A model generated the notes under the pieces. It was not told the origin of the DNA and did not search any database. It saw nothing but the letters and a program-made list of their open reading frames with translations. Shown here one piece after another: positions 56,896 to 64,000 of a stretch of DNA of 64,000 bases. The DNA comes from Flavobacteriales bacterium (GTDB lineage: Bacteria > Bacteroidota > Bacteroidia > Flavobacteriales_E > Vicingaceae): NCBI GenBank assembly GCA_002401955.1, contig NVUQ01000008.1:23754-87753 (forward strand). The letters run 5' to 3'. The translations under genes were made by a program, and so were the position numbers. Numbering within the stretch: the first letter of the stretch is position 1; each line of letters opens with the position of its first letter.

Positions 56896-57606
56896 ATGAC
56901 AGAAGACGAAAGTAAGATTAAAAGAAAGTTCAAGAAAAAAGATTGGAATGAAATAAAAACGAACGATTCTTGGATCATTTTTAAAGTGATGGCGGAGTTT
57001 GTTGAAGGGTTTGATAAGATGGCTAAAATTGGACCATGTGTGTCTATATTTGGTTCGGCTCGAACAAAAAAAGAAAATAAATATTTTGGTATGGCAGAAG
57101 GTATTGCTGCCAAACTAGCAGAAAAAGGTTATGGAGTTATTACTGGTGGTGGTCCAGGAATTATGGAAGCAGGTAATAAAGGAGCTTTTGAAGCAGGAGG
57201 AAGATCTGCAGGGTTAAATATTGAATTACCATTTGAACAATTTAACAATAGATATATCGATTCTGATAAGCTGATTAACTTCGATTATTTTTTTGTGCGT
57301 AAAGTAATGTTTATGAAATACTCTCAGGGATTTATTGCTTTGCCTGGTGGTTTCGGAACATTTGATGAGCTTTTTGAAGCTATGACCTTAATTCAAACAG
57401 GAAAAATTGGTAGATTTCCAATTGTGCTTGTTGGTAAAAGTTATTGGGAAGGTTTGGTAGATTGGATAAAGAAAACAGTATTAGAAACAGAAAATAACAT
57501 AAGTCCTAAAGACCTTGATTTGTTTACACTCGTTGATACTGTTGATGAAGCAGTAAAATGTATAGATGACTTTTATAGTAATTATTTATTAAAACCAAAC
57601 TTTTAG
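56896..57606 (+). CDS. LOG family protein (TIGR00730), probable nucleoside 5'-monophosphate phosphoribohydrolase
   Basis: A 236-residue Rossmann-fold protein. VSIFGSARTKKENKYF, ITGGGPGIMEAGNKGAFEAGG (about 82-102) and the hallmark ALPGGFGTFDELFEAMTLIQTGK (about 148-170) are those of the LOG/YgdH family, which split base from nucleoside monophosphates. It follows uvrA by 6 bases. Physiological role in this organism is unknown. Confidence 0.93.
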   Translation: MTEDESKIKRKFKKKDWNEIKTNDSWIIFKVMAEFVEGFDKMAKIGPCVSIFGSARTKKENKYFGMAEGIAAKLAEKGYGVITGGGPGIMEAGNKGAFEAGGRSAGLNIELPFEQFNNRYIDSDKLINFDYFFVRKVMFMKYSQGFIALPGGFGTFDELFEAMTLIQTGKIGRFPIVLVGKSYWEGLVDWIKKTVLETENNISPKDLDLFTLVDTVDEAVKCIDDFYSNYLLKPNF

Positions 57607-57670
57607 CCTTATTAACAATTGTCAGTTTATAAGTGGGTGCGTTATTTCTCCTAACCCTTTATTTATATAA

Positions 57671-57678
57671 TAGATTTG
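57671..57678 (+). promoter_or_regulatory. candidate -7 box upstream of the envelope gene cluster
   Basis: TAGATTTG fits TAnnTTTG exactly, about 100 bases before the ATG at 57781. No good TTG -33 is seen at the usual distance. The leader it would produce contains two perfect hairpins. Confidence 0.4.
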
Positions 57679-57720
57679 TAGATGAGTGATTTTTAACAAT
57701 TGTTAGGAACGGCTCATGAA

Positions 57721-57768
57721 ATTCGGTAATCCGAATAATTGTTTTATATTTATTGCGCTAAACGCAAT
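57721..57768 (+). promoter_or_regulatory. two hairpins in the 5' leader of the beta-barrel gene
   Basis: ATTCGG-TAAT-CCGAAT (57721-57736) and ATTGCG-CTAAA-CGCAAT (57752-57768) are perfect six-base stems. The second ends 12 bases before the start codon, where it could affect ribosome entry or mRNA stability. Confidence 0.5.
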
Positions 57769-57780
57769 AATTTAACAACT

Positions 57781-59091
57781 ATGAAAAAGTATACTTTACT
57801 ATCCGTAATCACTATCCTAACAGTCGGAATGACTTTTGGCCAAAAAGAAAAATCTAATGGATTAAAACATATTCCTTCAATAGGGCTACATGGTGGAGTT
57901 CTTTCTTATATGGGAGATGTTAAAGGAGCCGAAGGAACATCAATTTATTCTTATGCTAAACCAGCTTACGGATTTTATTTAGAAAAGAAAATTGGAAGCA
58001 TTTTTGGTGTTTCAGTTAACGGAATGTTTGGGGAAATTTCTAAAAGTCAATTGGATAATGATGTGTTTTTGAATTTTGAAACAAGCGTTATGAATTTTGA
58101 TTTGAATTTGTTGTTAGATTTCGATAATGGCAAAATTATTAATGAGAGCTCTTTATTTTCACCATATGTATCATTTGGAGTTGGTTACCTCGCGTTCGAT
58201 CCAAAAGGGGATTTATCTTCAAATGGAAAATTATATAACCACTGGAATGATGGAACGATAAGAAATATGGCTCAATCTGTTTCTGGAGCTGATACTTTAT
58301 CAACGGTATTGAATAGAGATTATGAATACGAAACAGCGTTAAAGGATAGTAATAATAATTATTCGAAAACAACATTTACAATTCCTATTAGATTTGGTTT
58401 AAAGTTTCAAATGTCAGACCATATTGATGTAAGAATATCTGGCGCTTATATTATTACAATGACAGACTATTTAGATAATATTGCTGCAGGAGGTAATGAT
58501 AATATGCTTTACACCTCTTTTGGATTACAATATAACTTTGCTTCTAAAAGTGAAAAAGATGATAAATACAAAGATTTTGATTTTTCAGATTTAGATAAAG
58601 ATGATACTGATGGGGATGGTGTTCTTGATCATAAAGATTTATGTCAGGGAACCCCAGAAGGAGTAAAAGTAGATAATAAAGGTTGTGCTTTAGATGGAGA
58701 CAAGGATGGTGTGCCAGATTATAAAGATAAAGATTTAAATACGCCAGATGGCTCTGTAGTGGCGATGGATGGAACTGCTATAACAGATGAAATGATGGCA
58801 GAAAAAGAATTAATGAGAGATTCTGTAATAACAGAATATAGAACATTTATAGCGGAAGATTTGTCTAAAAAAGATGAAGAAGAGATTAAAAAACAATATA
58901 AAGAGGCTAATACTACTTCGACAATTTCGAATGTGACTATTCCTGAAAAATTTCAAGTGTTAGATGTAGATGGTGATAGCTATATCTCGGCAAAAGAAGT
59001 GACAGGAGCAATTGATGGCTTTTTTGAAGGTGAAAATAATTTATCTGCTAAGGATCTTAATACATTGATAGACTTTTATTTTGATCAATAG
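57781..59091 (+). CDS. outer-membrane beta-barrel protein with TSP3 and EF-hand calcium motifs
   Basis: A 436-residue protein; the ATG at 57781 starts a standard signal peptide (MKKYTLLSVITILTVG to FGQK), unlike the upstream start at 57739. Residues 25-260 alternate like an eight-stranded barrel (HIPSIGLHGGVLSYMGDVKG). Asp-rich TSP3-type repeats follow at about 268-315 (DKDDTDGDGVLDHKD, ALDGDKDGVPDYKD), then an EF-hand-like loop DVDGDSYISAKE near 395. It is a paralogue of the gene at 60.5 kb (same barrel start and TSP3 block, then MTDEMM/ITDEMM) but lacks the SPOR-like modules. Function unknown. Confidence 0.85.
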   Translation: MKKYTLLSVITILTVGMTFGQKEKSNGLKHIPSIGLHGGVLSYMGDVKGAEGTSIYSYAKPAYGFYLEKKIGSIFGVSVNGMFGEISKSQLDNDVFLNFETSVMNFDLNLLLDFDNGKIINESSLFSPYVSFGVGYLAFDPKGDLSSNGKLYNHWNDGTIRNMAQSVSGADTLSTVLNRDYEYETALKDSNNNYSKTTFTIPIRFGLKFQMSDHIDVRISGAYIITMTDYLDNIAAGGNDNMLYTSFGLQYNFASKSEKDDKYKDFDFSDLDKDDTDGDGVLDHKDLCQGTPEGVKVDNKGCALDGDKDGVPDYKDKDLNTPDGSVVAMDGTAITDEMMAEKELMRDSVITEYRTFIAEDLSKKDEEEIKKQYKEANTTSTISNVTIPEKFQVLDVDGDSYISAKEVTGAIDGFFEGENNLSAKDLNTLIDFYFDQ

Positions 59092-59108
59092 CGCAATAAT
59101 AATATGAA

Positions 59109-60458
59109 ATGATAAAACAGTTAATTCTATTAATCCAAGTATTAGGATTATTTTTCTACCAACTAATGTTCACAGGAGATTTAACTGTTACTCAGAAAGT
59201 TCCCGACTCTATAATTCAAGGAAAGGAAGCTGTTGTTGAAATCACAATTAATAAAGGTGATATTTCTGGTTTTGCTAAGGTCCAACAAATTTTCCCTGCA
59301 GGATTTACTGTAGAACCAATAGAAACCAAAGGAGCGACCTTTTCTTTTAAAGATAATAAATTAAAATTTATATGGATGGCACTTCCTGTGGAAGAAGAAT
59401 TTACTATTTCATATAAAATTATTCCAAATGAAAATACTACTGGTAATTTTAGTTTAGGAGGTAAGTTTTCATTCATATCAGAAAGCGAAAGAAAAAATGT
59501 AGAAATAACTGTTGCTAATTTTAATGTTAGTTCTGAGCCTCTTATTACTGAAGAAATACCAGAAGAACCTGTAGTTGAGGAGATAGCTGAAATTATTGAA
59601 GAACCCCCAGTAGAGGAGGTCATTGAAGAAGAACCGGTTGTAGAAGAAAATATACTGAAAATAGCAAGCATTAATTGTAATAGAACAATTGAAAATATTG
59701 AAGGAAGAAAATATAAGGTAACAATTGAAATCAATAAACAAGGAATAGAAGGTTTTGCTAAAATAACAGAAGATATACCTGAAGGATTTACAGCAAGTGA
59801 AAACGATTCTAAAGGTGGCGTTTTTTCGTTTAAAGAAAACACCGCTAAAATACTATGGATGGCTATTCCAAGTGGAGACACATATACCATTGTTTACAAT
59901 TTAGAAGCTAATTCAACAACAGAAAATGGAGACTATAACATCAAAGGAGATTATTCTTATTTAGATAATGATATCACAAGTAAATATACCATTGATGGAT
60001 CTGGTTTCGATTTAAATGTAGCGGAATTAGTTGTAGAAGAAGTTGTAGAAGAGGAACCAGAAGAAGAGACTATTGCCGTTGTTGAAGCTGTTGAGGAACC
60101 AGTTGTGGAAGAGGTTGTAGAAGAGCCTGTTGTTGCAGATAACTTAAATGAAGTTACTTCTACACCAAACCCTGAACATGGAGTTACTTATAAAGTTCAA
60201 GTAGGAGCAGGACACAAAACGGTTCCAGCTACTTATTTTAATACTAAGTTTAACTTAAAAGATAATGTGAGTACGATGAATCATGAAGGTTGGATAAAAT
60301 ATCTTGTAGGTTCGTTTAACGAGTACAAATCGGCAAGAGATAAAAGAAATAAAGTAAGAAACAATGTTAAAACTGCTTTTGTAACAGCTTACAATTCTGG
60401 AACTAGAATTACAGTTCAAGAAGCACTTATGATTTCTAATCAAAAATGGTATAAATAA
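59109..60458 (+). CDS. exported two-repeat protein with C-terminal SPOR-like domain
   Basis: A 449-residue protein with an N-terminal hydrophobic signal (MIKQLILLIQVLGLFF). Two homologous beta domains follow, at about 24-140 and 183-300: both have SGFAKVQQIFPAGFT or EGFAKITEDIPEGFT, then KGATFSFKDNKLKFIWMALP or KGGVFSFKENTAKILWMAIP. The linkers are runs of Pro, Glu and Val (EEPVVEE). The C-terminal 90 residues (YKVQVGAGHKTVPA to YNSGTRITVQEAL) resemble SPOR domains, which bind peptidoglycan. It lies 17 bases after the barrel gene. No named family recognised for the repeats. Confidence 0.78.
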   Translation: MIKQLILLIQVLGLFFYQLMFTGDLTVTQKVPDSIIQGKEAVVEITINKGDISGFAKVQQIFPAGFTVEPIETKGATFSFKDNKLKFIWMALPVEEEFTISYKIIPNENTTGNFSLGGKFSFISESERKNVEITVANFNVSSEPLITEEIPEEPVVEEIAEIIEEPPVEEVIEEEPVVEENILKIASINCNRTIENIEGRKYKVTIEINKQGIEGFAKITEDIPEGFTASENDSKGGVFSFKENTAKILWMAIPSGDTYTIVYNLEANSTTENGDYNIKGDYSYLDNDITSKYTIDGSGFDLNVAELVVEEVVEEEPEEETIAVVEAVEEPVVEEVVEEPVVADNLNEVTSTPNPEHGVTYKVQVGAGHKTVPATYFNTKFNLKDNVSTMNHEGWIKYLVGSFNEYKSARDKRNKVRNNVKTAFVTAYNSGTRITVQEALMISNQKWYK

Positions 60459-60508
60459 TTTTTGTATCTTTAATTTATTATCTTCGTATCAGTTATAGAT
60501 TAAAATTT

Positions 60509-62587
60509 ATGCTAAAACGTTTATCATTCTTATTAATTACATTTCTAATTTGCACTTCAATATTTGCTGTTGGGGAGAATGATTCTATTGCTGAACCTAA
60601 AGAAGAACCTCCTAAAGAAGAGGCTCCCAAAGAAATGTTTTATGGACCAACAATTGGCTTGGGTGTGGGAATGTTTAAGTTTTATGGCGATATTTTAGAT
60701 GCCAATTACGGAAATCCTTTAGTGAGTAATATAGGTTATGATTTACACGTTAAACAACAATTAAACTCTTATTTAACCGCTAAGTTTTACGTGCTTTTTG
60801 GAACATTAAGTGCTAATGAAAGATCAATAAACAGAAATCTTAACTTTAACTCAAAAATTACTGTTGGAGGTTTTGCTTTGATGTACAATTTTGATCAACT
60901 TTTAAAGAAAGATAGAATTATGAGCCCCTTTATTTCTTTAGGAATAGAATCAGTAGAATTTCATTCAAAAACAGATTTGTACGATGCAAATGGCAATGAA
61001 TATAATTATTGGTCAGATGGGTCAATTAGAGACATCGCAGAAAACAATCCAAATGCTTCAAATGCAGTTGTAATTCAACGAGATTACATATATGAAACAG
61101 ATTTAAGAGAGCTAAATTACGATGGTTATGGTAAATATGCAGAAAGAACCTTTGCTGTACCTATAGGTGCTGGTGTCAAAATGCACATGACTAAAAATAT
61201 AGATTTTACAATAGGGTCTACATTTCATTATACATTTTCTGATGTAATTGATAATATAGATTCAAAAAGTACGGGAGAACGTATAGGGAATCAAACGAAT
61301 AACGGTGGTAATGATCATTTTTTGATGACATCTTTTTCTATTAGTTATAATTTCTTAAAGCATAAAAAAGAAGAAGAAGTTCAAGAATTTGAAGAATTTG
61401 TTGATTATACTGCTTACGATACAGAAGATGAGGATGGTGATGGAATAAATGATTTTATTGATGAATGCCCTTGGACGCCAGAAGGTGTGGAAGTAGATGA
61501 AAAAGGATGTCCATTAGATAAAGACGGAGATTTTGTTGCTAATTATAAGGATGATGAATTAGAATCACGAGAAAATGCTGTGGTTACTCGAACTGGAGTA
61601 GAAATGACTGATGAAATGATGTATGAAGCATATCAACGTTATTTAGATTCTACAGGAGCTTTTGCAGAAACAGAAACAAGAGTTATCGCAGCTGAAAAGG
61701 GGATAAAGAAAAGGTATAGAGTGAAAATTGGTGAGTTTACCGAAGCAATTGATGTTAAGTTAGTAGATAAATTTTTAAGTCTTCCTGATGTTGAAATTAA
61801 AATGTTTGGAGATAGCTTAACCGTTGTTGGAGTAGGTGATTATGATAATTTGCCAGCTGCCATTCAGCGTAAAATACAATTAACTGAAGAAGGTTTTGAT
61901 GCTGCTATTGTAGTTGAAGAAGAAAAAGATGGAACATTTAAATCAGTTGGAGATGAAGCGAATAATATGTTGGTTGATGTGCCAAGTTCTACTATTAATT
62001 CTCATGGTTTAATATTTAGAGTTCAATTAGGAGCATTCTCTAAACGTTTACCAAAAAGCTATTTAGATAATGTAAAAAATGTAATGGAAATTAAAGCAAA
62101 TGATGGCTTATGGAAATATTTACATACAGGATCGTTCACAACAGTAGAAGATGCAGCAAAAAAGAAAATAGACCTAGCAGTAGATTATGGTGTTGAAGAT
62201 GCTTTTATAGTTGCTTATAAGGATGGTAAGCGTATTACTTTATCAAAAGCAGGAGTAATATCATCACAAAAAGAAAACATAACTCAAACTAAGGATGAAA
62301 ATTATGATAAAACTGCAGTTAAATTTAAGGTACAGATAGGCAGTTATAAAAATCAATTACCAACAGAGGTCCTGAGTAAGTTTATGAGTATGCAAGATGT
62401 TGAACAAACAGAATTAGATGGTGGTTTAACTCGTTATACTGCTGGAGGTGAGTTTGAAAGTTATGAAGAAGCTGAAGCATTTAAAGCTAAAGTAGTGGCG
62501 AATGGATTAGGAGGAGCCTTTATTATTGCAACACACAAAGGCGATTTAATCCCAGTAAATAAAGCCAAAGAAATTCTAGCTGATTAA
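60509..62587 (+). CDS. outer-membrane beta-barrel protein with TSP3 motifs and three SPOR-like modules
   Basis: A 692-residue protein. A signal peptide (MLKRLSFLLITFLI to IFAVG) is followed by a Pro/Glu/Lys stretch and a barrel of about 45-290 (YGPTIGLGVGMFKFYGDI). TSP3-like calcium loops lie at about 305-345 (DEDGDGINDFIDECPWTPEG). Three related SPOR-like modules follow at about 400-490, 500-590 and 604-690, opening RYRVKIGEF, IFRVQLGAF and KFKVQIGSY. It is a paralogue of the 57.8 kb gene with added peptidoglycan-binding-like modules, so it may tie outer membrane to cell wall (inference). Confidence 0.82.
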   Translation: MLKRLSFLLITFLICTSIFAVGENDSIAEPKEEPPKEEAPKEMFYGPTIGLGVGMFKFYGDILDANYGNPLVSNIGYDLHVKQQLNSYLTAKFYVLFGTLSANERSINRNLNFNSKITVGGFALMYNFDQLLKKDRIMSPFISLGIESVEFHSKTDLYDANGNEYNYWSDGSIRDIAENNPNASNAVVIQRDYIYETDLRELNYDGYGKYAERTFAVPIGAGVKMHMTKNIDFTIGSTFHYTFSDVIDNIDSKSTGERIGNQTNNGGNDHFLMTSFSISYNFLKHKKEEEVQEFEEFVDYTAYDTEDEDGDGINDFIDECPWTPEGVEVDEKGCPLDKDGDFVANYKDDELESRENAVVTRTGVEMTDEMMYEAYQRYLDSTGAFAETETRVIAAEKGIKKRYRVKIGEFTEAIDVKLVDKFLSLPDVEIKMFGDSLTVVGVGDYDNLPAAIQRKIQLTEEGFDAAIVVEEEKDGTFKSVGDEANNMLVDVPSSTINSHGLIFRVQLGAFSKRLPKSYLDNVKNVMEIKANDGLWKYLHTGSFTTVEDAAKKKIDLAVDYGVEDAFIVAYKDGKRITLSKAGVISSQKENITQTKDENYDKTAVKFKVQIGSYKNQLPTEVLSKFMSMQDVEQTELDGGLTRYTAGGEFESYEEAEAFKAKVVANGLGGAFIIATHKGDLIPVNKAKEILAD

Positions 62588-62970
62588 TTCAGATAAATAA
62601 AAAACTAAAGACCCTTTCATAAAATAATGGGGTTTATATCCAACAATTAGTATTTGTGAGCCTTGATGTAGGAAAGTAATGCATCTCCATAGTTTATCTT
62701 GTCATATTTGTATAAATTGACATGTTGTGCAAGTACAAGAATAAATGAATTCAATCGTATTAACGATGGACTCCATTCCATTTATAGTCTAATACCAACC
62801 AAGGTTTTTGTATAATGCCGATAGATAATAAAAGCCTTAGAATGAGTGTGACGAAATTATCGGGCATTTTGATTACAAATCGGTATTACTTAAAAGTAAG
62901 GTTAATAAATTTAAAGATTTTTAGCGAAAACTTCTGGTTGGAAGTATTTTTTAGCAATAAATGAAGTTAA
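62588..62970. other. gene-free convergent region
   Basis: 383 bases between the converging barrel/SPOR gene and the PKD protein gene. It contains the second copy of the dispersed palindromic repeat (62791-62887). The rest is AT-rich with no believable ORF; a weak AAAGACCC...GGGGTTT pair near 62608-62635 might be a poor terminator. Confidence 0.6.
62791..62887. repeat. dispersed palindromic repeat, copy 2 (MITE-like)
   Basis: Same element as at 41.0 kb and in the same orientation; ends are AATACC / GGTATT. The inner inverted pair AATGCC.../...GGGCATT is better conserved here (ATTATCGGGCATT against AATGCCGATAGATAAT). No coding potential. Confidence 0.8.
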
Positions 62971-64000
62971 TTACTTTACATAAGGTAATTTAATAACTTC
63001 TATTTTATCTTTATTATTTAGTGTTATTAGGAATAAGTTGCTGCTAAACTCACTTACATTAAATTGAACACTTTCTTTAGGGTTATTTTCAGTATAAATA
63101 ATTTGTCCTAATACATTTCTTATTATGATGTTATCGTATTGGTTGTTTGCCAAATTAATAGTTAATACATCACCATTAATAAAAGCATTAGCTGTTTTAT
63201 TTGTTGTGTTTTCATTAATACTTGTCATATTGCCAATAACAGTAATTAAATGATTGTAATTTTCACTACAATTACCATTAATGCTAGCTGTTAGGTTAAC
63301 TAAATAATTACCAGCTTGTGTGTAAGTATGTGTTGGAGATTGAAGGTTAGAATTAGTACCATCATTAAAATCCCATAAATAATCTGTAGCATTAGTAGAT
63401 TGATTATTAAAAGTAATGTTACCACCATTAGATAGGTAGCTGGTGTCATTAGTAGTAGTGTAATAACTTGTAATTTGATTTGGTGCTGTTATAATAATGT
63501 TATCAATAATATTACCACAAAGAACATCTGTTGTTTCTATGGTATAATTTCCAGCAGTTATATTGTTAATTGAATCAGTATAAATGTTTGTATTAGAAGA
63601 AATTATATTTCCAGCACTATCTTTCCATGTAATATCAAAAGGAGTACTACTGTTTTTAGTGTAAACAATTTTAGCATCTGCTGTTAAATTGCAACTAGCA
63701 TCAGTTGTATTTATCGTTACAGGAGCTCCAATGTGTAATAAGAAACGTGCAGTAGTTGTTGTGTCATAAATGTAAGCAGTAATAGAACTATCAATACTTA
63801 AATCATAAACCATACCTGTAATTAAATCTTCTAATATTAAACAGTTCCCATTACTAAAATCAGAAACATTATCAATGCTAATAACATGTATTCCGCTTAC
63901 CCCAGTAAGTATTTTAATAGGGATGTTAATTTCCTGATCAGGAAGTTGATTGATTGAATATTCTTCATTATTTATAATACTTGATATAATTGGCAAATTT
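62971..64000 (-). CDS. C-terminal part of a PKD-containing, probably T9SS-sorted surface protein, partial
   Basis: At least 343 residues of a protein whose start lies beyond the right edge; the codon at 63994-63996 (TTG) is an internal Leu, not a start. A PKD domain is clear: NITFNNQSTNATDYLWDFND, SPTHTYTQAGNYLVNLTAS. The last 80 or so residues (INGDVLTINLANN, IIRNVLGQIIYTEN, VSEFSSNLFLITLNN, IEVIKLPYVK) have the pattern of a type-A T9SS C-terminal sorting domain. It is likely an exported adhesin or enzyme; the catalytic part, if any, is not in the window. Confidence 0.85.
   Translation of the reverse strand, partial: NLPIISSIINNEEYSINQLPDQEINIPIKILTGVSGIHVISIDNVSDFSNGNCLILEDLITGMVYDLSIDSSITAYIYDTTTTARFLLHIGAPVTINTTDASCNLTADAKIVYTKNSSTPFDITWKDSAGNIISSNTNIYTDSINNITAGNYTIETTDVLCGNIIDNIIITAPNQITSYYTTTNDTSYLSNGGNITFNNQSTNATDYLWDFNDGTNSNLQSPTHTYTQAGNYLVNLTASINGNCSENYNHLITVIGNMTSINENTTNKTANAFINGDVLTINLANNQYDNIIIRNVLGQIIYTENNPKESVQFNVSEFSSNLFLITLNNKDKIEVIKLPYVK

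Noticed and set aside
57739..57780. upstream start extending the barrel protein by 14 residues
   Set aside because: The extension is read from the hairpin leader and would put a non-signal stretch before a perfect signal peptide beginning at the ATG at 57781.
59216..59890. 224-residue open frame on the minus strand
   Set aside because: It is antisense to the two-repeat SPOR-like gene, which has a signal peptide, internal repeats and operon context. The minus frame is Ser/Thr/Ile-rich with no family pattern and reflects codon bias of the real gene.

Overview
The window is AT-rich DNA (my estimate is about 30% GC) from a member of the Bacteroidota, most likely a marine Flavobacteriia. Four things support this: a type IX secretion (T9SS) type-B sorted protease next to a PorP/SprF protein, exosortase F with its flavobacterial partner and a PID-CTERM-like substrate, several TAnnTTTG-type promoter boxes, and almost no Shine-Dalgarno sequences. 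No tRNA, rRNA or CRISPR array was found.

Layout. 0-1.5 kb: nadC (cut by the window edge), a DUF4783 protein and rlmH. 1.7-6.5 kb: a very large T9SS-exported metalloprotease and its PorP/SprF partner. 6.5-36.7 kb: a long, almost entirely minus-strand surface-polysaccharide locus. Read in its direction of transcription (right to left) it starts with a Wzc-type tyrosine kinase and a legB relic. Then come a nonulosonic-acid (NeuB/NeuA-type) module, a broken acyltransferase, a methyltransferase, a probable nonulosonate transferase and a Wzx flippase. After these come the HisH/HisF/WbpG amidation module, the WbpB/D/E diamino-uronic-acid module, a run of glycosyltransferases, a Wzy-like polymerase and WcaF. 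A single gmd gene sits inside it on the plus strand. 37.0-38.3 kb, divergent: xrtF, its associated membrane gene and a tiny Cys/Pro-rich PID-CTERM protein. 38.5-45.9 kb: housekeeping genes (glyA, fumarylacetoacetase, two small membrane proteins, an M61 peptidase, lpdA). 46.0-54.1 kb: a second polysaccharide block on the plus strand (asnB-like, GT4, Wza, a second Wzc, rmlC, a WecA-like initiating transferase) running directly into uvrA and a LOG-family gene. 57.8-62.6 kb: three related envelope genes (beta-barrels, TSP3/EF-hand calcium motifs, SPOR-like modules). The window ends in the C-terminal part of a PKD-containing, probably T9SS-sorted protein.

How the parts fit. The two polysaccharide blocks together hold most parts of one Wzx/Wzy/Wza/Wzc pathway. 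The WecA-like enzyme (53.0 kb) could prime the lipid carrier. The minus-strand block supplies the sugars: an amidinated 2,3-diamino uronic acid, a CMP-activated nonulosonate and a GDP-mannose-derived sugar. It also supplies the glycosyltransferases, flippase and polymerase. Wza (49.2 kb) is the only export lipoprotein seen, against two Wzc kinases. XrtF and its tiny candidate substrate lie directly beside this machinery.

Most notable: the XrtF/PID-CTERM microprotein unit; a CBS-pair/aminotransferase fusion in a nonulosonate operon that has lost nearly all of legB; an acyltransferase gene interrupted by two separate short-tandem-repeat insertions; and the three-gene barrel/SPOR cluster.
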